From positions 1 through 64,000 of the forward strand of contig JAEZUE010000030.1 in the NCBI GenBank assembly GCA_023443455.1: a DNA stretch of 64,000 nt, given 5' to 3'. The notes below the pieces were generated by a model. The model did no database searches and was not told the origin of the DNA. It saw only the letters and a list, made by a program, of their open reading frames with translations. Position numbers and translations under genes: made by a program. Position 1 is the first letter of the stretch; every line of letters starts with the position of its first letter. This DNA comes from Verrucomicrobiota bacterium. Lineage in GTDB: Bacteria; Verrucomicrobiota; Verrucomicrobiia; Opitutales; Opitutaceae. Of the stretch, positions 49,101 through 56,200 are shown piece by piece.

Positions 49101-50235
49101 CCTGTTTCACCAGCGCGACCACGTCCTGCAGCGAGGCCTCAGGCCCGAATCGCAGCCGCAGCGGCACGACGCTGACGAACATGCCCACGATCCCCTCGCA
49201 GGCGCGCCGCGCACGGTTGGCCAGCGGTAATCCCAGCACCAGGTCCCGGCCGCCGGTGCAGTGCCGCAGAAGCACGGCCACCGCGACCAGGGCGAGCTGG
49301 TTCACCGAGACGCCGTATTGCTTCGAGCGGACACGCAACCGTTCGCAGACCGCCGCCTCCAGCCCCATCGGCAAGCTGCTGCCCGAGTAGGCTTTCTCCG
49401 CCGGGCGCGGCAGATCCGGCGGAAACGTCGTCACCGCGGGCGCACCGGCCATCCGCTCCCGCCAGAAGGCGAAATCCGCCTCCATCGCGCCGTCCCCCTG
49501 CAGCTGCCGTTGCCACGCGACCCAGTCCGAGTAGTCCCACGGCAGCGCCGGCAACGCCGCCCGGCGCCCGCCCAGGCGCGCCTGGTAGCCTGCGGCCAGC
49601 TCCTGGGTGATCAGGCCGATCGACCAGCCGTCGGCGACGATATGGTGAACGTTCAGTACCAATACATGGTTTTCGGGGGCGAGCCGCACGAGGCGCACCC
49701 GCAGGAGCGGGGCCGTGTCGAGGGCGAAACAAAACGCGGCGACCTCGCGCACCGCCTCCTGCAACGCCGCCGGCTGCTCCCGTTCGTCGAGCGCCGAAAG
49801 GTCGATCTCGCTCCACGGAGCGGGCAATTCGCGCCGCACCACCATCTGCAACTCCCCGCCTTCGGCCTCGAACCCGCAACGCAACGATTGGTGCCGGGCC
49901 ACCAGATCGGCGACCGAGTCGCGCAACGCCCCGGGCTCGAGACGCCCGCCCAGGCGCAGCACCACCGGGATATTGTAGGTGAAGTTCGGCCCCTGCAGCT
50001 GGTCGAAGTACCACAGCCCCTCCTGTACTGACGCTGCCGGCACACGCGACACTTCCGGCACCTCGGGAGGCAGGCCCCGCAGATGCCGGATCAGCTCGTC
50101 GCGCCGGGCGCCGATCCGTTCGCGCAACGCGGGCGTCAGCGCGCCCTCCGGCGCCTTGTAGCGCAACCGGTCGCCTTCCAGGCTCAGTTCGATCCGGCGT
50201 TCGCCGAGATCCTCGAGCAGCACGGCGAGGCTCAC
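43147..50235 (-). CDS. Hybrid NRPS-PKS with docking-C-A-PCP-KS-AT-ACP-TE
   Basis: A 2362-residue terminal megasynthase. Residues 1-55 match the TubC N-terminal docking domain (LSLEGDRLRYKAPEGALTP). The C domain has HHIVADGW near residue 198. The A domain has TSGSTGHPK near 663 and a specificity pocket D-A-F-Y-L-T-N-V-V-K (read by alignment to GrsA), hydrophobic in kind. The PCP has DAGGHSLL near 1040. The KS has TACSTSL near 1275 plus HGTGT and NIGHLD His motifs. The AT has GHSAGE near 1717 but an unusual MAAHS in place of HAFH or YASH. The ACP has GGDSLL near 2039. The TE has GSSYGG near 2177 with later GDHSSM. No KR, DH or MT is present, so the last extension keeps its beta-keto group. The start is GTG 50235, overlapping the previous stop (GTGA) behind GGAGGAGG. 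Confidence 0.95.
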   Translation of the reverse strand: MSLAVLLEDLGERRIELSLEGDRLRYKAPEGALTPALRERIGARRDELIRHLRGLPPEVPEVSRVPAASVQEGLWYFDQLQGPNFTYNIPVVLRLGGRLEPGALRDSVADLVARHQSLRCGFEAEGGELQMVVRRELPAPWSEIDLSALDEREQPAALQEAVREVAAFCFALDTAPLLRVRLVRLAPENHVLVLNVHHIVADGWSIGLITQELAAGYQARLGGRRAALPALPWDYSDWVAWQRQLQGDGAMEADFAFWRERMAGAPAVTTFPPDLPRPAEKAYSGSSLPMGLEAAVCERLRVRSKQYGVSVNQLALVAVAVLLRHCTGGRDLVLGLPLANRARRACEGIVGMFVSVVPLRLRFGPEASLQDVVALVKQGTAEAMAHSHLPFGRGAERHQLSQVAYNFLPPVEPLREFGGLRAESLELPGDISISKLDVTFYLEEKDGAIVGHVEYADRLYRRDTVERWIQLFRGIAEALAVDAPEALEDLSCLRGEAVAPPSPPVARGRETALPAGSPWERFERTARSAPAVVAAEEPGRRLTFAELARQATALSARLAEAGVGRGDRVGLLLPRGCDYLVAMLAVVRRAAVFVPLDAAQPAERLARMFARARLGAVVCPAGGTQSVDPAVPTIALSPELGDAAADVPALATGLEDPLYMIFTSGSTGHPKAVEVPWRGLCNLVQSHRHMYSSAERVRCSQIASVSFDASLFEIWPPLFDGGTIVFVPEDLKIDPVALRDWIVAERIVVHYSPTPLAEELLALAWPEGTALRLLTTGGQQLRRRPAAGAPFRVANNYGPTEFSVVATWGFVEPATDAAGMPPIGRPLDNVRLAILDGERSRVAPGEVGELYLHGPNTALGYFGDAEATAQSFVELPGEAPGLWYRTGDLVRAQDDGQLEYVGRADRQLKLRGYRIEPGEIESALLAVPGVRQAAVRLEGEQLVAYVEGDGCSEAEIRGRLATALPRHMVPARVVGLDRLPRQVSGKIDLASLPPLEAVAATEAPSAESTGELQVSIARAWESVLGRPVRNFEENFVDAGGHSLLLVRLKEAIRRETGESIAVMELFRNPTVARQAAFLAHGSRPAAAASAPVAAGEVAPAQARRDIAIIGMAGRFPEADSVEAFWENLRRGRDSIRRFSREELLAAGVAPEVLDHPDYVPANGILRDIEHFDAEFFGVPAHEAEVMDPQQRALLEEAWHVFEDAGYDPAKIGGRVGVYVGCSLSGYLFENVMPRRDVVDRLGGFAVIVHNEKDLAAARLSYKLDLRGPSVSVNTACSTSLAAVHQAVTALRDGQCELALAGGACVQSRQADGYLYEEGGIHSRDGACRAFDAEATGMVGGNGVALVLLKPLEAALADGDTIHAVIRGIAANNDGANKIGFTAPAEHGQAGVVADALARAGVDPMTVHYVETHGTGTRLGDSIEVAALAANYAPEDRRPAPLYLGSLKTNIGHLDTAAGATGLIKTALCLRERSLVPSLHFRTPNPQIRWPGDRFRVCTRVEPLGNGAGPRRAAVSSFGIGGTNVHAILEEPPARPERGGSGAGGPVVLPLSGRSPAALAEGAARLAAWLGRHPEARLADVAHTLAFGRRHWASRRSVCAATPAEATALLTSLAAPAEPVAAVAFMFAGMGSEKPGVARALYPRSAVFRDCIDECSAALEPVLGLDLRTLLLASPADANAAARMAPQRIAQPVVFVVEYALARFWMSLGVVPSVLIGHSAGEWVAATIAGVFALPDALRLIALRGELMGSRPAGAMLALNLGEREVVELLPPGLDIATVNAVDQVVVAGPAAEVESFAVRCEARGVRCRRLQVTMAAHSRLMDPILDAFRAAVAAVPRHAPAASLTVISNVTGLPLGAERIQEPAYWTEHLRSCVRFSDGLASLWAIPGLALLDCGPARSLCNLALRDARRPAGRTILSTLDGADAPETDLRRVLESAGTLWAAGVALDLRALASLQPTGRRISLPGYAFQRQRYWLEALPAVEARPVVATAARPVAVVRSPEMQAGTGGTDAEERVLAVMRALLGPVSLDVHSDFFLCGGDSLLAIRLTMGLNEAFGARLSRAAVMEARTPARLAALLGEHPLATPAAEPTAGCVVRLASGDDRLPPIVLVHAVGGGAFIYRELLRALGLANPVYGLQSPGLWKDEPPIVGLRQQAEHYHRALLRAGVGAPLMLAGSSYGGLVCYELDRLYRGGGHAAPVVALFDSPGPGHMPTRLEDEADVCAYLLSRDSSGRSFGVHRDRMRRLDHGARLQALLEGARASYLPHGSEEDMERLLRVLRQNLANMWDWAPAAHAARLLFFKAGEDSALLAATPELAWVPLAPAGIEIVPTPGDHSSMLSNPHVASLARELNRRLSAAQVAR

Positions 50236-53200
50236 AGCTCCCCCTCCTCCCAGGCACTTTGCTGGGCACCCGGGCAGACCGGGAGATCCCGGGCGAGGTT
50301 GGCGATCGTCGGCTTGGTGAAGAAACGGTCCATCGCCAGCTCCACCCCGACCACTTCCTTCAACCGGGCCGAAGCCTTGAGCGCGGTGAATGAATCCGCC
50401 CCGAAATCGATCAGATCGTCGTCGGCCCCGAGCCCGGCGTATCCAAGCACCTCTTCCCAGACGGCCGCCATCGCGACCTCCGCCGGCGCGGCCGGGGCGC
50501 GGAACGGGATCGATGTCTCCGGACGCGGCCGTCGGTCGCCGGCCGGCACCGCGGCCTCCTCCGGCGCCCCCGCGCGGGGTGCGGCGGACCACACCGCGGC
50601 CCGACTCCACGGCACCGTGCAAACTCCGACCACCGGCTCGTCCATATCCAAGATTCTCATAAAGCACTCGACTCCCTCCGCCGGGCTCATTGCCAGGGGA
50701 TTCGGCGCCGAAACGCCCACGCTCGCGGCCGCCCTCGACGACTCCTTCGGCTGGCCGTCGACCCGCAGAAGCGTGTAGCCCGCCACCTGCACGAGAAGGC
50801 GTCCTTCCGAATCGAGCACATCGATGTCGAACACGGCGGAACGCCCCGACCGGCCGCGCAACCGCGCATGGCCGAACACTTCGGCCGGCAGCGGAGCGAA
50901 GACCCGCACCGCCTCGTAGCGCCAGGGCAGCAACGCCTCCATGCCCTCGAGCGTCGCGTGCTGGAACGAGATCGCATAGTCCAGCAGCGCCGGATGCAGC
51001 GCATGGTCCGCCAGATCGGCCACCGCCTCCACCGGAAGCACGAACCGGGCAAACGCCTCGTCGCTCCCCACACGGATATCCACGTCCACCCGCCACCGCG
51101 GGCCCACGGCCACGAGCCCGCCGGCATGCCCCTCGGTCATCGGCATCGCGCGCGGGCACCGCTCCCGGATCGCCGCCAACGATTCGACCGGCGGCGGCAC
51201 CCCGGGCGCCTCCCGGACCTGCGCACGGGCATGCACCCGCGATCCGAATTCCCCGATCGAATACAGCGCCAGCTCGTGGCCCGCGCGCCGGAGCTGCAAC
51301 GTCGTCGCCCCCGCGCCCGAGCAGACCAGCGGTTCGAGCAGCACGACCGACTCCAGCGCCACCCCCGACCCACCGGCCGCCTGGGCGAACAACTCGAGGT
51401 ACGCGGTGCCGGGAAGCGTCGGCACCCCGTCGATCCGGTGCTCGCCCCACGGCCAAAAACTCTCCGGGCTGGTCGTCCACTCCCGGACCAACTCCCCGCC
51501 CGGCGCCGCGGCGCCCAGGGCGCGGGCCGCCATGCCCACCTCCGCCCAGGAATCCCACTGCACCGCCCGCCAGACACCGGGCTCCTTCGCCGATCGGGCC
51601 GCCGCGGAGGCGTCCATCCAGGCGTTGGCGGCAGCGTAGGCGATCTGCCCGGGCCCGCCGAGCGCCGCCGTCAGCGACGAACACAGCAGCACGAAGCCCG
51701 GCCTGCGGCCCTCGAGCGCCGCTGCCAGCGCCACGGTTCCGGCCACCTTGGCCCGGAGCACCGGGTCGATCTCGGCACGCCCCGTGCGGGCGACCAGGCT
51801 GCCGCCGCCCACGCCGGCCGCATGCACGACACCGTCGATCTGTCCCCACTCCTCGGACACCCGGTCGACCAGCGCGCGCAGGGCCGCCGCGTCCGCGACG
51901 TCGAGCGCCACGGCGCGCACCTGCGCGCCCGCCGCCTCGAGCTCCCGCACGGCCGCCTGCCGGGCTTCCCCGGCGACGGCACGCGCGGTCAGCACCAGCC
52001 GGGCCCCGCAGTTCCGCGCGAGGTGCCGGGCCAGGGTGAGGCCGATCCCGCCGAAACCGCCGGTGATCAGATAGACGCCGCCGCGCACGAGGCGCCCGGC
52101 ACCCGCCGCCGGCTCGGGTGCCTCGATCCGTCGGTATTTTCGTGTCCAGTACTGCCCATGCCACCACCCGAGCGAACGGACCTCCGCGGCCAGGTTCGGA
52201 GGAAGCCCGGCCGCCAGCACGATCGCGCCGGCAGCCTCGCGGGGATCCACATGCACGCAACGCACCGCCAACGCTCCGTATTCATGAGGCAACACCACCG
52301 CGGTGGCATCGAGATGGGAAAAAGCCGGATCCGCCTCCAGGGCCGGACCGCCCGGCTGCGGCGCCAGCAGCAGCAGCTCCAGCGGGCCGTCGGCCGCCTG
52401 TGCCGCCAGCGCACGGACATCGGAAAGCAGAGCGTCGAGCCGAAGGGCGAAATCCCCGTCCCCGCCGGGCTCCAGCCCGAGGGCCCCGAGATGCAGGCAA
52501 CGCTTCGGCCGCAGGCCGGACCGGCTGGCGCCGGCCAGCGCTTCCGCCAAACCGGCCCCGGCCGGGCATGCGCACACGGGCACGTGCCGTCCCCGCAACG
52601 CCGCGAGCCAGGCGAGTTCGGTCGCGCTGCCGGAGTGGACCACCAGCAGCGAATCGGTACCCATTTCGGGGCGACGAAGGGCCGACACCCGCTCCCAGGT
52701 CGGGGCATGGCACCACTCGTGGACCGGGCGCTTCTCGGTCGTCACCTCGGTGACCGCCACCGGCTCCTCCGCGGCATCCGGCGACACCACCCAATACCTC
52801 GCATGGTCGAAGACGTACGTCGGCAACGAAAGCAGCCGGCGGGGCCCGGCGGGAAGCAGGTCGCTCGCCTGCCTCGAATCGCCGCCCAGCCAGGCGTCCG
52901 CGAAGGCGTTCGCCCCGGCGAACGCCGCGCGTCCGGCGAACAGTCGGCCCTGCGGCCGGCCGGTGCCGACGACGGGCCGGCCCGCCTTGTCGACCACGAG
53001 GAAATCCGTCGTCCGCAGTGCCCGCAGGGCGAGCACGGCCTCGGCGGCGGTCGCGGCGAACACGACCACCCGCACGGCGAAACGGCGCCGGCCCTCCGAG
53101 AGAGTGTGCCAGAGGTCGACGGCGTCGGTCGCGGGATGCTCCTCGAGGAAACGGGCGAGCTTCTCCACGTAGGCCGCGAGCGCCGTCGTCGTGCGCGCGG

Positions 53201-56200
53201 AAAGGGGCAGGCACCACACCTCCTGGCGCAACGGAACCGGCACGATCGCCGGCGCCTCCTCGAGCACGACATGGGCGTTGGTCCCGCCGATGCCGAACGA
53301 GTTCACCCCCGCCCGGCGGCGAACGCCCTCGGGCCAGGGCTCCGAGACCTGCGCCACCCGGAACGGCGTCTCCTCGAAACCGATCCGCGTGCTCGGCCGG
53401 TCGCAGAACAAAGTCGCCGGGATGCGGCCATGCTCGAGCGCCAGCACCGCCTTGATGAAACCGGCGACACCCGCCGCCGTATCGAGATGCCCGACATTGC
53501 TCTTGATCGAACCGAGGAGGCATCGCTGACGCCCGGGCCGGTCGGGTGCGAACGCCGCGCACAGCGCCTGCACCTCGATCGGGTCGCCCATCGGCGTGCC
53601 CGTGCCATGCGCCTCCACATACTGGATGCCGGACGCGTCGACCCCGGCGCGGTCGAGCGCGGCCCGGATCACATCGCGCTGGCGGTTCACGCTCGGCGCG
53701 GTGAACCCGACCTTGTCGGCGCCGTCGTTGTTGATCGCGCTGCCCTTGATCACGGCATGGATGGTGTTGCCGTCGGCGAGCGCCCGCTCGAGGCGCTTGA
53801 GGGCCACCACCGCCACCCCGCTGCCGCCGACCGTCCCGGCCGCATCGTCCGCAAAGGCCCGGCAATGGCCGTCGGGCGAGCCGATGCCGCCCGGCTGGTA
53901 CAGATAGCCGCCCACCGCGGGCAGGTGCACCGAAACTCCGCCGGCGAGCGCCATGTCGCACTCGCCGCGCAGGAGCGCCTCCGCCGCCAGGTGGATCGCG
54001 ACCAACGAGGTCGAGCAGGCGGTGTTGACGTTCACGCTCGGCCCCCGGAGGTCGAGCTTGTACGAGACCCGCGTGGTGACGAAATCCTTGTCGTTGGCGA
54101 GGCTCAGGGAATAGGCGTCGGCCCCGGTGCCACGGCGCATCCGGTCGGCAAGATTCCCGAGCAGATAGAGGTTCATCCCGGTGCCGCCGAAGACCGCGAT
54201 GTCGCCGGAGTATCGAGACGGGTCGCACCCGGCAGCCTCCAACGCATGCCACGACTCCTCGAGAAAGAGCCGCTGCTGCGGGTCGAGCACCTCGGCCTCG
54301 GCCGGCGTGTACCCGAAGAAGGCCGGATCGAACTGGTCGATGCCCGCGAGGAAGCCGCCCGCCGGCACGTAGTTCGCCTGCCCGCGAAGCGCCGCCGGCA
54401 CCCCGGCCGCGGCGAGTTCGCTGTCGTCAAAGAATCGGATACACTCGCGGCCGGCGACGAGATGGGCCCACAGCTCCGTCGGATCCGCCGCTCCGGGAAA
54501 CCGCCCGGCCAGGCCCACGACCGCCACATCGCCGCGTTGCCGGCCGGCGGTGCGTGCCACGCCGGGCCCCGCCGCGCCCTGCAACAGGGCGGCCATGCTC
54601 GCCACGGTCGGGTTCGCGAACAGCTCGACCAACGGGATCTTCGCGCCGAATTCCTCGGTCAGCCGGGCGTGCAGGCGGACCAGCAGCAGCGAATGGCCGC
54701 CGAGATCGAAGAAATTTTCGTCCGGGCCGATGTCGTCGCGATCGAGCACCGCCGACCACGCGGCCGCGACCCGGGCCGGCAGGTCGTCGGGCAACCCGGA
54801 TGACTCGGTGCGCGAAGCCGCCCGTCCCGCCGGCTTCGGGGCCGGCAACGCCGCCTCGTCGATCTTCCCGCTCGGCGTGAGCGGGAACTCGGCGAGCACG
54901 ACCACCGCGGCCGGCACCATGAACTCGGGCAACGTTCGGGCCACCCACTCGCGCAACCCGCGCTCCTCGGGGACGTGGTTGTCGCGAGGTATACAGTACG
55001 CCACGAGCTGTTCGCCGGCCGTGCCCCCCGCCCACCGCACCACACGCGCCACCGCCACCGTGGGATGGCGCACCAGCGCGGCCTCGATCTCCGCCGGCTC
55101 GATGCGGAAACCGCGGAGCTTGAGCTGCCGGTCCATCCGCCCGAGAAACTCGATCAGCCCGTCCGGCCCGACCCGAACCCGGTCGCCGGTACGATAGAGA
55201 CGGCACGCCCCGGGCGTGCCCGGCTCCACCCAGGCGGCGCCACGCCCGGTGCGCGCCCAATGCCGGAACGCCCCCGCGGTGCGCCCGGGGTCGGAGTGGT
55301 ATCCTTCAGCCAAACACGGTCCGGCCAGGCACAGTTCGCCCGCCGCGCCTCCGCCCACCTCGCGCCCCGCGGCGTCGAGCACGAGCAGCTCGCGACCGGG
55401 CATCGCGCGCCCGAGCGGCACGATCGAATCGTACGTGTCGATACGAGACTGGGCGGTCAGGCGGTTGAAGGCCGCGGTGACGACACCCTCGGTCGGGCCG
55501 TACACATTGATCAGCTCCACCGGCGCCAGCGGGCTCGCGCGCCACGCCGCGGCAAGCGAAGCGGGCATCGCCTCCCCGCCGCTCAGCACGATCCGGAGCT
55601 TCTCCGGCAAGGCCTCCGGGTGCCGCGACACGTGCGCGACGAACTCCCGCAGGTACTGCGGCGGCAGGTCGGCATAGGTGACGCCCGCGTCGCTAAGCTG
55701 CCGGCACAGCAGGTCGGGCGCCCACAGGGCACCATCGCGCACGAGCACGCCGGCGCCGACGGCCAGGGGGACGAACAACTGCTCCCAGGCCGCATCGAAA
55801 CACGAAGGCGAGAAAACCAGACCACGATCCCCGGAGGTGATCCCGTAGGCCTGAGCCGCGCTCCGGCAATGCCGGGCGAACGCCCCTTGGCCAACCCGCA
55901 CGCCCTTGGGCTCCCCGGTCGAACCGGAGGTGTAGAGAACGTAGGCGACGGACTCGGCCGTGCCGCGCGCGGGCTCGTTGCACGACGCCACCGCGGAGAA
56001 ACTACCGATCCGAAACCGCTTCGTGCACGAATCCACTTCGGGAAGCGGCACCGGCACGCTGTCGTCATGAAAAAGCACCGACGCTCCCGCGTTGCGCAGG
56101 ATGTGCTCGGTCCGGGCGGCCGGTGCCTGCGGATCGAGCGGCACGACGCCGACGCCCTCGGAAAAGGCAGCCAGCACGAGGGCCGTCCACTCGAAGCCGG

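Noticed and set aside
43207..49230. 2007-codon plus-strand open frame across the third megasynthase
   Set aside because: It is an Arg/Gly/His/Pro-rich antisense shadow; the minus strand has intact C, A, KS, AT, ACP and TE motifs.
50236..52260. In-frame extension of the third megasynthase by 675 codons upstream of its GTG
   Set aside because: The extension overlaps the KR-DH-ACP region of the second protein, is Gly/Arg-rich without domains, and the GTG at 50235 starts exactly at a TubC docking domain behind a strong ribosome site.
51650..53300. A hidden AT domain in the second megasynthase
   Set aside because: No GHSxG or other AT motif is visible between KS and KR; the linker resembles trans-AT modules.
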